Notes: generated from the letters alone by a model not told the origin. DNA of 64,000 nucleotides from an uncultured Bacteroidales bacterium (GCA_944326335.1 CALVDM010000003.1:47850-111849); one strand, 5' to 3'; positions 19,651-30,000 are shown, counted from the stretch's first letter. Made by a program: numbers and translations.

Positions 19651-21918
19651 ATGAAACACATTTTGACTCTTGCGGTGGCCGTATTCTCGGCCATGGCCCT
19701 TGTTCCCGCCGCAGCCTGCGGAAAAGACATGGACAATCCGTTCGTGTTCGGGAATGCAAGGCTGACTCTCATAACAGACGGTCTTCTCAGGATGGAATAT
19801 GCCGTGGACGGCAGATTCAATGACGACAGGACAATGTTCGCATGGAACAGGGATTCCCTGTCCCGGAATTACACCATGGAACAGGTGGACTCCCTCTACA
19901 TAATAAGGACACCGGTGATGACAATCCGCTATGTGGATGACGGGTATCCGTTCGGGATATTCAATCTGAATGTGGAATTTGACAACGGCGGGCACAGGAT
20001 CGTCTGGAACACGAGAAAGTCCGCCTTCCCTTCCCCACAGAACCTCTCTGGCGCGGTGTCCACCCTTGACCAGGTCAACGGCAGATGTCCGCTCGAGGAG
20101 GGGATACTGTCCAGGGACGGCTACTACATGGTGGATGATACGGGCAGCGACAGGATAAGCATGGACACCGGATGGCTCTATTCTCCGAAGGACGGAAATG
20201 TCATCCAGGACTATTATCTCTTTGTCTATGGTACGGACTACAAGTCCGCATTGAAGAGTCTCGGAGCGATAAGCGGACATGCACCCATGAGCAGGAAGTA
20301 TATGCACGGGGTGTGGTACTGCCGCTTCCACAAGTATTCCGCCGACGACTACCGCAGGATTGCGGAGGAATATGACGGGCACGGCTTCCCCCTCGACGTG
20401 ATGGCCTTTGACATGGACTGGCATACCATGGACGCGAAGTATGGTTCCGGACACGGCGGAAGGATGAGCTGGACCGGCTACACCTGGAACAGGGAACTTT
20501 TCCCAGACCCGGAAGGCATTATCAGAGAGTTCGCGCAGAAAGGCATAGCTGTCACCCTCAACGACCATCCTGCGGACGGCATGAGGTCCAACGAGGAATA
20601 CTGGCCGGAATTCATGCAGTCTCTCGGTCTCGACCCGGACGCTGACAGGTGCCCGATATACGACGCATCCGACAGCTCCTACATGAAAAGCATATTCAGA
20701 TACGCCCATGGACCGAGAGAGAAGGAAGGGGTGGCGTTCTGGTGGATAGACTGGCAGCAGAACTATATCCAGCCGTATGTCAGAGGCACACGCACAAGGC
20801 ACACCGCCTGGCTGAACCATCTCTACTACATGCATTCCCTGGACTCGGGGAATCTCCGAGGTAACATATACAGCCGCTGGGGAGGCATGGGAAGCCAGCG
20901 TTACCCCATCCAGTTCTCCGGAGACGTGTATGCCAGCTGGGAATCCCTTGCATTCCAGGTGGAGATGACGGCCACGAGCAGCAACGCCGGGTGTTTCTTC
21001 TGGGCGCACGACATCGGCGGCCATTACAACGATGTCCGTGACGAGGAACTCTATGTCCGCTGGACGCAGTTCGGGGCTCTCAGCTCTACTCTCAGGGTGC
21101 ATTCGTCAGGCCCCATGGACAGACGGCCGTGGCTCTATGGCTCGTGGGCCGAGGATGCCATGAGGAAGGCATATCATCTGAGGTCAAGGCTCATGCCCTA
21201 TATCTACAGTTCAGTCAGGCAGACACATGAGCAGATGCTCCCTCTCATCAGGGCAATGTATATCGGATATCCGGAAGAGGAAGACGCATATCATGTCCCG
21301 CAGCAGTACATGCTCGGCGATCATCTGATTGTAGCTCCGGTGACTTCTCCAGGGGCGGGTCCGGACCGTACGGCAGGACAGGAGGTATGGCTGCCTTCCG
21401 GGGACAGGTGGTACGACTTCTTCTCGGGGAAAGGGTATGACGGAGGACAGACAATCCATGCGGAGGCGGACATAGACGAGATTCCTCTCTTCGTCAGGGG
21501 CGGGATATTGCTGCCGATGCAGCCTTACACTCCGAGGATGGGGACCGCACAGACAGACACACTTGTCTGCCATGTCTATCCGGCCGGAAGGGAGACTTCA
21601 TCTTCGACTGTGGTGCTGTATGAAGACGACGGTCTGACCCGGGAATATATGGACGGAGCCTATGCGAAGACCCCTCTCTCGTGTGTCCTGGACAATGGTG
21701 TCCTCGGACTTGAAGTCGGGCCTGCTTCCGGGACCTTCGACGGACAGCTTCCTGAAAGGACCGTTGTGTTCAGGATTCACGGGACCGGGGACAACGCCAG
21801 AGTCAGCGGACGCGGAATCGACACTGTAAAGGCGGAGGAAGACGGGATTACGGTGACCATGAAGAAATCCGGCATAAGGAAAGAATGTGCCATAACTCTC
21901 ACTAACCCATATAATTGA
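19651..21918 (+). CDS. Glycoside hydrolase family 31 (alpha-glucosidase/alpha-xylosidase type)
   Basis: Secreted retaining alpha-glycosidase of 755 residues. A signal peptide (residues 1-22) is followed by the N-terminal beta-sandwich and a TIM barrel with MAFDMDWH (~250) and WWIDWQQ. In the latter, D367 is the likely nucleophile. SGDVYASW carries the likely acid/base D425, and HDIGGHY follows. The C-terminal sheet domain has the GH31 hallmark LFVRGGILLPMQ. The substrate within the family (alpha-glucoside, xyloside or galactoside) cannot be fixed from these motifs. It is the first gene of the PUL, 6 bases before susC. The FWWIDWQQ variant resembles the DUF5110-type Bacteroidota subgroup. Confidence 0.92.
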   Translation: MKHILTLAVAVFSAMALVPAAACGKDMDNPFVFGNARLTLITDGLLRMEYAVDGRFNDDRTMFAWNRDSLSRNYTMEQVDSLYIIRTPVMTIRYVDDGYPFGIFNLNVEFDNGGHRIVWNTRKSAFPSPQNLSGAVSTLDQVNGRCPLEEGILSRDGYYMVDDTGSDRISMDTGWLYSPKDGNVIQDYYLFVYGTDYKSALKSLGAISGHAPMSRKYMHGVWYCRFHKYSADDYRRIAEEYDGHGFPLDVMAFDMDWHTMDAKYGSGHGGRMSWTGYTWNRELFPDPEGIIREFAQKGIAVTLNDHPADGMRSNEEYWPEFMQSLGLDPDADRCPIYDASDSSYMKSIFRYAHGPREKEGVAFWWIDWQQNYIQPYVRGTRTRHTAWLNHLYYMHSLDSGNLRGNIYSRWGGMGSQRYPIQFSGDVYASWESLAFQVEMTATSSNAGCFFWAHDIGGHYNDVRDEELYVRWTQFGALSSTLRVHSSGPMDRRPWLYGSWAEDAMRKAYHLRSRLMPYIYSSVRQTHEQMLPLIRAMYIGYPEEEDAYHVPQQYMLGDHLIVAPVTSPGAGPDRTAGQEVWLPSGDRWYDFFSGKGYDGGQTIHAEADIDEIPLFVRGGILLPMQPYTPRMGTAQTDTLVCHVYPAGRETSSSTVVLYEDDGLTREYMDGAYAKTPLSCVLDNGVLGLEVGPASGTFDGQLPERTVVFRIHGTGDNARVSGRGIDTVKAEEDGITVTMKKSGIRKECAITLTNPYN

Positions 21919-21924
21919 TTAGAC

Positions 21925-24900
21925 ATGCTTAAACCAACGAGACTTGCGGTTCTGGCAGTGTGCATCCTGCTGTCGGCGGCAGCTGCACTTGCTCAGGAGA
22001 AAATAACCGTCACCGGTACTGTCACCGACAGCGACGGGGCGCCTCTCATAGGTGCGACCGTCGTGGAGAAGGAAACGGGAAATGCCGTGATTACCGACCT
22101 TGAAGGCCGGTTTTCGATAGGAGGAGTGACCGAGGGTGCCTCCCTGGATGTCTCATATCTCGGCTTCCGGACGCAGGAGGTCACTGCACGAGGGAAGGAG
22201 ATGAACATCATCCTTGCGGAGGAAATCAACGAACTGAACAAATCCATAGTGATAGGTTACGGTTCCATAAGGAAAAGGGACATGACCGGCTCCGTGACAT
22301 CAATTTCCGGCTCTGAGATGGAGAACCGGCTTCCCGTGGACATTTTCGAGGCCATGCAGGGCCAGGTCTCCGGAGTGCAGATAGTGACCAATTCAGGCGC
22401 TCCGGGAGAAGGGGCTACCGTGAAAGTCAGGGGAACATCCACTTTCGGGACGGGCTCCGAGCCTCTCTATGTGGTGGACGGGCTCCCGGTTGACAGTCCG
22501 GACATGATAAATCCTGGTGACATAGCTTCGATAGAGATTCTCAAGGACGCGGCATCTGCGGCAATCTACGGTTCACGCTCTGCCAACGGCGTGATTCTTA
22601 TAACTACAAAGTCAGGGACGCCAGGCAAGTCGCAGATAAGCGCGAAGTATCAGATGAGCGGGAACACGGTGGCCAACTGTATCGCCATGACCACTCCTGA
22701 ACAGTTCAGATACTTCGACAGTGTCCGCAGGAGCCTCGGGGAGACCGGAGCTTCGGACTACAGGGACCCTTACAACAGATTCCAGAATTCCGGGGCAAAC
22801 ATCCTTGACTACATCTTCCGCACTTCCATCAAGCATCAGCTGGACGTGAGTGCGAGCGGCGGTAAGGACCAGACCAAATATTATGCAGGTCTCGGATATA
22901 TCAACGAGGACGGAGTCATAGTGGGCAGCGGATATCAGAAAGTGACTATGAGGCTCAACCTGTCCTACCGGATAAACGACATAATCTCGGCCGGGCACAA
23001 GGTCTTCTTCTCGTTCCAGAGCCAGGACGGACTGTATTCGGAATCGACTGTCCTCACCCAGCTTTATGACTGGGTGCCCTACTGGAATATCTTCATGGCC
23101 GACGGGGAGTACATGCACAATATCGAGAACAGGAACAGTGCGCTTACATACGCGATGCTGGCCACAAACAAAAACCAGAGGCTGAACACCACGGCCCAGA
23201 ACTATCTGGAGTTCTCGATAACGGACGGCCTGAAGTTCACCACCAACATTTCCGGCTCCTTCAATCTGAACAGGCGGCAGACCTACAAGCCGGAACCTCT
23301 TCTCGGAACAGTCTCCACGGACAGGACGACTGGCGTGGACACCGGATACTACACATACTCCTTCCTGAATGAAAATTATTTCAATTACGGATTCAAGCGG
23401 GACGCCCATGAACTCACGGCCATGCTTGGAAGCAGCTTCCAGTTCTGGCGTACCGACTTCGGAAAGATAACCGGACAGGATTATGTCACGGACGAACTCT
23501 ACACCATCAATTTCGCTTCCGACATAAAGTCTTCCGACACCACCACAACAATCAGCGAGCATTCCATGTTTTCCCTCTTCACCCGTCTTACCTATGCATT
23601 CGAGGGGAAATATCTGCTTGCGGCCAATCTCAGGGCGGATGCATCCTCGAGGTTCGGCCGGAACAACAGATGGGGACTTTTTCCGTCGGGCTCTGCCGGG
23701 TGGCGTTTCTCTGACGAGGATTTCATGTCCTGGAGCAGCGGTTTCCTGTCCGAAGGCAAGATAAGGGCAAGCTACGGCATCACCGGAAACGATGCCATAG
23801 GAAACTATGATGCCATGATGATATACAACAGCGGCAACTACTATGAGGGTGTGTCCGGAATAGCTCCGTCGAGGCTCGGCAATCCGGACCTGAGCTGGGA
23901 AAAGACCGCCCAGGCGGACATAGGGCTGGATTTGTCGTTTTTCAAGAACAGGCTTTCATTCACCTTCGACTGGTACGACAAGCATACGACCGACCTGCTG
24001 TACCAGAGCCAGCTCCCGAAAGAGACGGGATATTCCACGATTACCAGAAATGTCGGGGCCATGAGCAACAGGGGCTTCGAACTGACGGTTTCGGCTGATA
24101 TCCTGAGGAAGAAGAACTGGAAGTGGGATGTGTCTTTCAACATTTCCCACAACGACAGCAGGATTCTGAAACTGGCCGACGGGGTGCCGTTCTACACAGG
24201 TTCCGACAGTGCGATATACGTGCAGGAGAATGCGATGGTCGGCGAGTTCTACGGTTACAGACACGACGGGATTTTCATGTATGACGAGTCCAATGCATTC
24301 ACTGAAGACTGGAGGCAGCTCACTCCGATGTTCGACAACGGGGTGTTCCTCCACCAGTACATGCTTGACGGGCAGGTGTACGATGGACAGGTATTCCGCA
24401 AGACATATTCCGACGGCACTGTGCTCAAGGGCGGAGACGTGAACTGGCTCGAGGCTCCGGACTCGATGAACGGAGTCATTGACACCGATGACAGGGTGAA
24501 GATAGGCTGCGCACAGCCCGTGGTATACGGTGGTCTCAACACCACGCTTTCCTGGCGCAATCTCTCCCTGTTCATTTCCATGTACTATTCGCTCGGCGGC
24601 CAGATTTACAACTATGCGAGAAAGGCCCGCAACTCGTTCCAGCGCACCTACACCTCCCCGGAGCCATACGTCATAGAGAACATGTGGACGGCACAGGGGG
24701 ATGAGGCCATATATCCGAGACCGGTGTCCGATGCCGAGCACAACAGGCTCAGCCCTTCCGACTTCTGGATAGAAGATGCTTCATACATAAAGCTCAGGAA
24801 CGTCAAGCTTACCTACAAGTTTCCGAGAAGCCTGACGCGGAAAATACATATCAAGGATATCACATGCTTTGTATATGGCAACAATCTTCTCACGTTCACG

Positions 24901-25017
24901 GCATATAAGGGTTTCGATCCGGAGTTTTCCGGTACGAATGCCCTCAGTTTCGGTATCGACCCTAACAGGTATCCGAGAAAGAGGGAGTTCGGCTTCGGCC
25001 TCAGCCTTACATTCTGA
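21925..25017 (+). CDS. SusC/RagA-family TonB-dependent outer-membrane transporter
   Basis: Outer-membrane glycan importer of 1030 residues that pairs with the SusD lipoprotein downstream. A signal peptide is followed by the carboxypeptidase-regulatory-like domain (VTGTVTDSDGAPLIGATVVEKETG, ~residues 28-105). The plug domain has the SusC hallmarks VKVRGTSTFG and EPLYVVDGLPVDSP, then ILKDAASAAIYGSRSANGVILITTK. A ~800-residue beta-barrel ends in the C-terminal aromatic FGLSLTF. No N-terminal STN anti-sigma signalling domain is present, consistent with control by the HTCS. It follows GH31 by 6 bases. Confidence 0.96.
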   Translation: MLKPTRLAVLAVCILLSAAAALAQEKITVTGTVTDSDGAPLIGATVVEKETGNAVITDLEGRFSIGGVTEGASLDVSYLGFRTQEVTARGKEMNIILAEEINELNKSIVIGYGSIRKRDMTGSVTSISGSEMENRLPVDIFEAMQGQVSGVQIVTNSGAPGEGATVKVRGTSTFGTGSEPLYVVDGLPVDSPDMINPGDIASIEILKDAASAAIYGSRSANGVILITTKSGTPGKSQISAKYQMSGNTVANCIAMTTPEQFRYFDSVRRSLGETGASDYRDPYNRFQNSGANILDYIFRTSIKHQLDVSASGGKDQTKYYAGLGYINEDGVIVGSGYQKVTMRLNLSYRINDIISAGHKVFFSFQSQDGLYSESTVLTQLYDWVPYWNIFMADGEYMHNIENRNSALTYAMLATNKNQRLNTTAQNYLEFSITDGLKFTTNISGSFNLNRRQTYKPEPLLGTVSTDRTTGVDTGYYTYSFLNENYFNYGFKRDAHELTAMLGSSFQFWRTDFGKITGQDYVTDELYTINFASDIKSSDTTTTISEHSMFSLFTRLTYAFEGKYLLAANLRADASSRFGRNNRWGLFPSGSAGWRFSDEDFMSWSSGFLSEGKIRASYGITGNDAIGNYDAMMIYNSGNYYEGVSGIAPSRLGNPDLSWEKTAQADIGLDLSFFKNRLSFTFDWYDKHTTDLLYQSQLPKETGYSTITRNVGAMSNRGFELTVSADILRKKNWKWDVSFNISHNDSRILKLADGVPFYTGSDSAIYVQENAMVGEFYGYRHDGIFMYDESNAFTEDWRQLTPMFDNGVFLHQYMLDGQVYDGQVFRKTYSDGTVLKGGDVNWLEAPDSMNGVIDTDDRVKIGCAQPVVYGGLNTTLSWRNLSLFISMYYSLGGQIYNYARKARNSFQRTYTSPEPYVIENMWTAQGDEAIYPRPVSDAEHNRLSPSDFWIEDASYIKLRNVKLTYKFPRSLTRKIHIKDITCFVYGNNLLTFTAYKGFDPEFSGTNALSFGIDPNRYPRKREFGFGLSLTF

Positions 25018-25049
25018 CGGACTGTTCAATTGACAACATTTCAGCTATT

Positions 25050-26498
25050 ATGAAAATGACAGGATATCTTTCAAGGACAATGATACTGGCAGGAGCCTGC
25101 CTTCTGGCATCCTGCTCCTCGTTCCTCAATCTCGAACCTAAAAGTTCCATTGACGGGAACAATTACTGGAAGACCGAATCCGATGTGGAATATGCAGCCA
25201 CAGCGATGTACTGGTCGTTCTCGAAGTCCATGGCACGGGGCGTATGGAACTGGGGAGAGCTCCGCGGAGGCAACTATACCGGCAACCAGCCTAACGGGCC
25301 GGACCAGTACGACATCATTAACAACACCATGACATCCACCAACGAGGCTGCCCTGTGGACCAATCTCTATCAGACCATAAGCAGGGCGAACCTGATAATA
25401 AAATATGCCCCGTCCGTGAGCATGACGGCCTCGGCAAAGAATGCTTATCTCTCTGAATGCCATGCCATGCGGGCCCTGTGCTATTTCTACATCGTCAGGG
25501 TCTGGGGCGACGCCCCGCTGTATCTCGAGCCTGTCGAGGAGTATTCGGCAAGTTCGATATTCCGCCCGCGTACCGGAAAGGATGAGATAATGGAGCATAT
25601 AATCTCAGACCTTGAGACGGCGGAGACCTATGCACAGCCTGTGACTTCGGCCGGATTCAAGCGGAGCCGCATAAATATAATGGGCATATATGCCATAATG
25701 ACCGACGTCTATGCCTGGCTGCACGAATACGACAAGGTGATATCCATCATGGACAAGGTCTACCTGCTTGCTCCTGAGACATCGGCGGATTCCTGGTGGA
25801 AGACACTCGATATCCCTGCAGACGCTTCCCAGGAGGAGTTTTCCCAGGCATGGAGGGCGATTTTCACGAAAGTGGACCCGTTACAGCCACTTGAGGACAT
25901 AGACAGGGAGAGGATTTTCTATATCCCTTATTCGGAATTGGAGAACGGCATCAACGGCAACACTTCCTATTTCTGCAACGGTGTCTGCAAAGCCACGCCT
26001 TCAGACCAGCTGCTTTCGCTTTACGATCCGGCGGACAAACGTTACAAGGCCTCCTATTCCACGTCATCTCCGACAAGACTCACACTCAAGTTCTGGCCCG
26101 AAAGCGCCAGCTTCGGGGTCGGCGGTGTGGTGTCGGACGGAGACATAGTCATGTACAGGATGAGCGACCTTGTGCTGCTGCATGCGGAAGCCCTTGCCGC
26201 CACAGGGCAGATAGATGCTGCGGTGAAGGAACTGAACAAGATACATGAGAGAGCCGGGCTTGAAGCTTACCGCAGTTCGGAATTCATTACTCCTGAAGAA
26301 TGTATCGGAGCAATCCTGAAAGAGCGGACGATAGAGCTTGTGGGTGAGGGAAAATACTGGTTCGACCTGCTGCGTACAGGCCATGCCTCGGACATAGGCG
26401 GAGTAGACAGTCAGGACAAATGGCTGTTCCCGATAAGCAAGACACATCTTGACGAGAATCATCTGCTAAAGCAGAATCCCGGTTACGGAGTGGAATGA
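25050..26498 (+). CDS. SusD/RagB-family glycan-binding lipoprotein
   Basis: Surface lipoprotein of 482 residues that forms the lid of the SusC transporter and binds the target glycan. The signal peptide ends at the lipobox LASC (Cys near residue 22), followed by LNLEPKSSIDGNNYWK, the usual N-terminal SusD pattern. TPR-like helices include AYLSECHAMRALCYFYIVRVWGDAPLY. The C-terminal motif ILKERTIELVGEGKYWFDLLRTG is the family signature. It starts 33 bases after susC and its final ATGA can couple to the next gene. Confidence 0.96.
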   Translation: MKMTGYLSRTMILAGACLLASCSSFLNLEPKSSIDGNNYWKTESDVEYAATAMYWSFSKSMARGVWNWGELRGGNYTGNQPNGPDQYDIINNTMTSTNEAALWTNLYQTISRANLIIKYAPSVSMTASAKNAYLSECHAMRALCYFYIVRVWGDAPLYLEPVEEYSASSIFRPRTGKDEIMEHIISDLETAETYAQPVTSAGFKRSRINIMGIYAIMTDVYAWLHEYDKVISIMDKVYLLAPETSADSWWKTLDIPADASQEEFSQAWRAIFTKVDPLQPLEDIDRERIFYIPYSELENGINGNTSYFCNGVCKATPSDQLLSLYDPADKRYKASYSTSSPTRLTLKFWPESASFGVGGVVSDGDIVMYRMSDLVLLHAEALAATGQIDAAVKELNKIHERAGLEAYRSSEFITPEECIGAILKERTIELVGEGKYWFDLLRTGHASDIGGVDSQDKWLFPISKTHLDENHLLKQNPGYGVE

Positions 26499-26512
26499 TA
26501 AAGACTGACATT

Positions 26513-27115
26513 ATGAAAAGGTTCATCCCTATTATTATTGCGGCTGCGCTGGCACTGGCTGCCGGATGCGACAAGCTGCCCCTTCAGAAAAGCTACAGTT
26601 ATGACCCGGTCCCTCTTGACCCGCACCAGAACATGACCTGCTGGGAATACATCTGCAGTTCCGGTGATCTGACGTCCATGCGCAAAGCCATAGAAATGTG
26701 CGGCATGCAGGACTATTATTCCGGGAACGGAGAAAAATACACTTTCCTGCTACTCGACGAGACAGCCTTTGCAACCTATATTCTCCCCGGCATGGAAGTC
26801 GGTACCGTTGAGGAAGCCGACCCGTCAGAGCTCAGGGACATCCTTATGTTCCATATAATTTACGGGGAATACGACAGTTACAACGGCACTCTCAGCTACG
26901 ACCCCATACACGTCATTACCCTGTGGCAGAGTCTGGATGCCGTCATGACCATCAAGCTGAACGATGACGACACCCTTTCCAACAAACGCCAGGACAAGGT
27001 CACATTCATGGACCAGTGCGGCAGCAGCACAGTGGTATATGCCACGACGAGCGACCTGCTCATGACGAACGGGCCTGCGCACATACTTTCAAGAAACTGC
27101 GTGTATGTGGACTGA
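26513..27115 (+). CDS. FAS1 (fasciclin)-like lipoprotein in surface-glycan-binding position
   Basis: Predicted outer-membrane lipoprotein of 200 residues with lipobox LAAGC. The remainder resembles one fasciclin/FAS1 domain: YTFLLLDETAFATYILPG corresponds to the first conserved FAS1 block, LRDILMFHIIYGEY to the middle helix-strand, and NGPAHILSRNCVYVD to the C-terminal block. FAS1 domains mediate adhesion or carbohydrate binding. It follows susD directly, where many PULs encode a surface glycan-binding protein, so that role is inferred. An in-frame ATG 6 codons upstream overlaps the susD stop (ATGA) and is an alternative start. Confidence 0.72.
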   Translation: MKRFIPIIIAAALALAAGCDKLPLQKSYSYDPVPLDPHQNMTCWEYICSSGDLTSMRKAIEMCGMQDYYSGNGEKYTFLLLDETAFATYILPGMEVGTVEEADPSELRDILMFHIIYGEYDSYNGTLSYDPIHVITLWQSLDAVMTIKLNDDDTLSNKRQDKVTFMDQCGSSTVVYATTSDLLMTNGPAHILSRNCVYVD

Positions 27116-27133
27116 TTCTTAAATGGACAAGAT

Positions 27134-27988
27134 ATGAAAAGGTTACATGCAATACTTATGATGGCTCTGGCCGCAGGCATCCTGTGGAGTGCCGTGCCTG
27201 TGGACGGATCTGCAAGGTCCGGACAGAAGAAATACGATGTCTTCCTGTGTCTCGGGCAGTCCAACATGGCCGGACGAGGGGCCATGACAGAAGATGACAG
27301 GAAAATCCTCGAAGGGGTCTTCCTTATGAAAGGTGACGGCACCATAGTCCCTGCAAAGGCTCCCATGAACATCTATTCCACCATACGCAAGGGTGTGAAG
27401 ATGCAGGGCATGAATCCGGCCTGGGAGTTTGCCAGGGAGATGTACAAGGCAACCGGCCGCCCGATACTCATAGTCTGCAATGCCCGGGGCGGGACTTCCA
27501 TGGGGCAGTGGGCAAAAGGCTCAAGGAAATGCGGCTCTTTCTCGGAGAAAGACGGAGATGACGAATATCTGTGGGGTTCGTCCTGCCCGGTTTTCTACGA
27601 CGAGGCCGTGAGGCTTGCCCGGCTCGCCAGACGCAAAGGTGAACTGAAGGCCGTGCTGTGGCATCAGGGAGAGGCCAACTCGGGGCCGAACATAGTGAAA
27701 TACTATATGCCCGCCCTGCAGAAATTCGTGGAAAATCTGAGGGCCGACCTCCGCATGCCTGACCTGCCTTTCTTTGCCGGAGAAATAAATCATGCCTATT
27801 CCAATTCCGTAAATTTCAATCCGGTGATACGTACCATAGGGGAGCATATCCCGAATTCATGGTGGATAAGCGCAGAGGGTTGCGGGAGCAATCCCGACAA
27901 CCTGCATTTCAGCAGGGAAGGGCAGATTCTGCTCGGCCACAGATATGCCGAGAAAGTGCTTGAGACAGTGTATGACATGAAACAGTAA
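27134..27988 (+). CDS. SASA-family (DUF303) carbohydrate acetylesterase
   Basis: Secreted SGNH-type esterase of 284 residues. After a signal peptide the family block DVFLCLGQSNMAGRG contains the likely nucleophile S43. HQGEAN (around residue 175) and DNLHFS near the end, with D255 and H258, complete the catalytic pattern. The PF03629 family covers sialate O-acetylesterases and CE6 acetyl-xylan esterases. In this PUL it most likely removes O-acetyl groups from a plant glycan so that the glycosidases can act. It follows the FAS1 gene by 18 bases. Confidence 0.87.
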   Translation: MKRLHAILMMALAAGILWSAVPVDGSARSGQKKYDVFLCLGQSNMAGRGAMTEDDRKILEGVFLMKGDGTIVPAKAPMNIYSTIRKGVKMQGMNPAWEFAREMYKATGRPILIVCNARGGTSMGQWAKGSRKCGSFSEKDGDDEYLWGSSCPVFYDEAVRLARLARRKGELKAVLWHQGEANSGPNIVKYYMPALQKFVENLRADLRMPDLPFFAGEINHAYSNSVNFNPVIRTIGEHIPNSWWISAEGCGSNPDNLHFSREGQILLGHRYAEKVLETVYDMKQ

Positions 27989-27994
27989 GACAAC

Positions 27995-29977
27995 ATGAAA
28001 AGAATACCAGAAACAATACCGTTCCGGCACGGCCTGTATATCCTCATGGCGGCCGTTCTTCTGCAGGCCGTCACGGCGGGCTGCGCGAAAGAGGACCTGC
28101 AGCCTGGAGCCATCAGCATAAGGTTCCAGTTCGAGGAACTCGGGATAGACCTGAACATAGTCGACAATCCGTACATAACCTGTGTGGTGAATTCGGAGAC
28201 GGGGCTTGAGAGAGTCTCCATGTTCATTGAATATGAAGACGGCTCGGAAGTGATGTACAAGGAGCCGATAACGGATTTCTACAATCCTAAACTCTGTTCC
28301 ATATACGAGCGTCCGGTGTATGAGGCGTCAATGACAGGTTTCAGGGTCGAGGCTGAAGACATCGGCGGCGGACGCGCGGAAGGAGCGGTCCTTTTGGATG
28401 TGACTCCGGCCGTGGATGCACCGGAGATAGTCTTTGCGCAGGAAAGTATCGCCTTTTCCGAGGGAGACCCTTTCCCTGACTTCTCATTCGAGGTGACGTC
28501 CGACTCCGACTTGGCGCAGGTGACTGTGGAACTTGTGGAAAGCGGCAGCCTCACAGCCCTTGTGACACCTGTCGATGCATTCGACGACCCGAGACATTTC
28601 GTGTTCCGTTCTGCCGACTATACGCTTGCGGACTATGACATTAAAAGGATACCGTCAGCCGTGAGGGTGTCTGCACAGGACTCCTACGGAAAACTTTCGA
28701 TAGAGACTCTACCGATCGACTACAAGGCTCTTCCTGCACCGGAAGTGACGGTGGCGGAGCTTTCTCCTGTGGATGAGTATGTTTCCTGCACAGTCTCCGG
28801 CAGGGCCACGAGCGAGACAGGCATAGCCGAGGTTTCCTATTATACCGTAGGGGAAGACTATGAGTGCTTCATAGCAAGTTATCCGGCAGACGGTTCCGCA
28901 GACTATGCGTTCTCGGCCGGGATTCCGGGTGAGGAGATTCTCGATTATCTGACAGGGATCAAGGTCGTGGTGAAAGACAGACGGGATAAGGAGACGGTGG
29001 TGACAGTCCCGCTCACGGTGAATCCGGTATATACTGTGCTGCAGTCCGGTGAAGACCTGCATCAGACAATAACAGCTCTTATGGGAAACGACAAATACCG
29101 TAATGTCAAGATTGAATTGCCGGCATCTGCGGAGTTCACCCTTCCGGAACAGGTGCCTGTCACGAAGAATCTCATGCTCCGTGGCGATGATTCAGGCGCA
29201 CAGCCGACCGTGAACGTGGCTTCTTCATACGCGTTCACTACCGACAATGCGGATATAGATGCCATAAGGTTCGAGAATATCCGTTTTGTGTCCGGGACAG
29301 GCAACAGCTTCTTTATGGGCAATACGACCAGTCCTTGCACAGTCGGAACCATAGAATGCCTGGGTTGTACCCTGGAAGGTTTCACCAATGCCTTCTACAG
29401 GACAGGCGCCGCCTCCACGATATCTTCGATTGTCATCGACGGCAGTCTCATCTTCTGGGGGAACAGCAACGGGTCTTACTCATTCCTGCATTTTACTCAG
29501 AATACCGGTGCTTTGGAAGATGTCACCATCACCAATTCCACGTTCACAGGGGTGATGTACCTGCACTACAACAATCTTCGCAATACGGAATGCAACATGA
29601 GGATTGCCTCCTGCACCTTCGCCAATACCAGGGGCAGCAGCAACGGCTATTTCATCAGCTATGGCGGCGGAAGCGTCAGCGGTACCGTGACCCTGGAAAA
29701 GCTCCTTTTCGGAGGTACATGCAATATCACCGGCGGCTACAGAATGCTCCGCTCCAATGCCGTGGAGCAGAACTGCTCGGACAACTGGTGCACTCCGGAC
29801 TGGAAAACCTTCACTGACGACACCACAAACGGCTCCGTGAATTTCCTGTCCATACTGCCTGAGAGTGAGGACAGCGGCAGCCTTTTCGCCGACCCTCAGA
29901 ACAATGACTTCACGATAGCAGTCAAAGACGGGACCGTATTCTCCCGCGGAATCGGGGACCCGAGATGGCTGGAATGA
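27995..29977 (+). CDS. PUL lipoprotein with Ig-like N-domains and DUF4957/DUF5123 beta-helix C-domain
   Basis: Predicted surface lipoprotein of 660 residues; lipobox TAGC near residue 28. Residues ~30-345 form beta-rich repeats resembling SusE-like Ig domains (VDAPEIVFAQESIAFSEGDP, PAPEVTVAELSPVDEYV). From ~350 to the end it has a parallel beta-helix of the DUF4957/DUF5123 type found in pectin-related PULs (VKIELPASAEFTLPEQVPV; CTFANTRGSSNGYFISYGG; LLFGGTCNITGGYRML). The C-terminal half is clearly paralogous to that of the fimbrillin fusion two genes downstream. No catalytic residues are recognisable, so glycan binding is more likely than hydrolysis. Confidence 0.78.
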   Translation: MKRIPETIPFRHGLYILMAAVLLQAVTAGCAKEDLQPGAISIRFQFEELGIDLNIVDNPYITCVVNSETGLERVSMFIEYEDGSEVMYKEPITDFYNPKLCSIYERPVYEASMTGFRVEAEDIGGGRAEGAVLLDVTPAVDAPEIVFAQESIAFSEGDPFPDFSFEVTSDSDLAQVTVELVESGSLTALVTPVDAFDDPRHFVFRSADYTLADYDIKRIPSAVRVSAQDSYGKLSIETLPIDYKALPAPEVTVAELSPVDEYVSCTVSGRATSETGIAEVSYYTVGEDYECFIASYPADGSADYAFSAGIPGEEILDYLTGIKVVVKDRRDKETVVTVPLTVNPVYTVLQSGEDLHQTITALMGNDKYRNVKIELPASAEFTLPEQVPVTKNLMLRGDDSGAQPTVNVASSYAFTTDNADIDAIRFENIRFVSGTGNSFFMGNTTSPCTVGTIECLGCTLEGFTNAFYRTGAASTISSIVIDGSLIFWGNSNGSYSFLHFTQNTGALEDVTITNSTFTGVMYLHYNNLRNTECNMRIASCTFANTRGSSNGYFISYGGGSVSGTVTLEKLLFGGTCNITGGYRMLRSNAVEQNCSDNWCTPDWKTFTDDTTNGSVNFLSILPESEDSGSLFADPQNNDFTIAVKDGTVFSRGIGDPRWLE

Positions 29978-30000
29978 CGGACAATCATAATAATGGAGAT

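Noticed and set aside
19511-19759. 83-residue N-terminal extension of the HTCS protein
   Set aside because: It overlaps the HTCS -7 box and the PUL promoter and start; the internal ATG gives a proper signal peptide.
19531-21102. Long open frame (over 500 codons) antisense to the GH31 gene
   Set aside because: It is a shadow frame created by codon bias; the translation is rich in His, Val and Arg without domain features, and GH31 motifs on the plus strand are clear.
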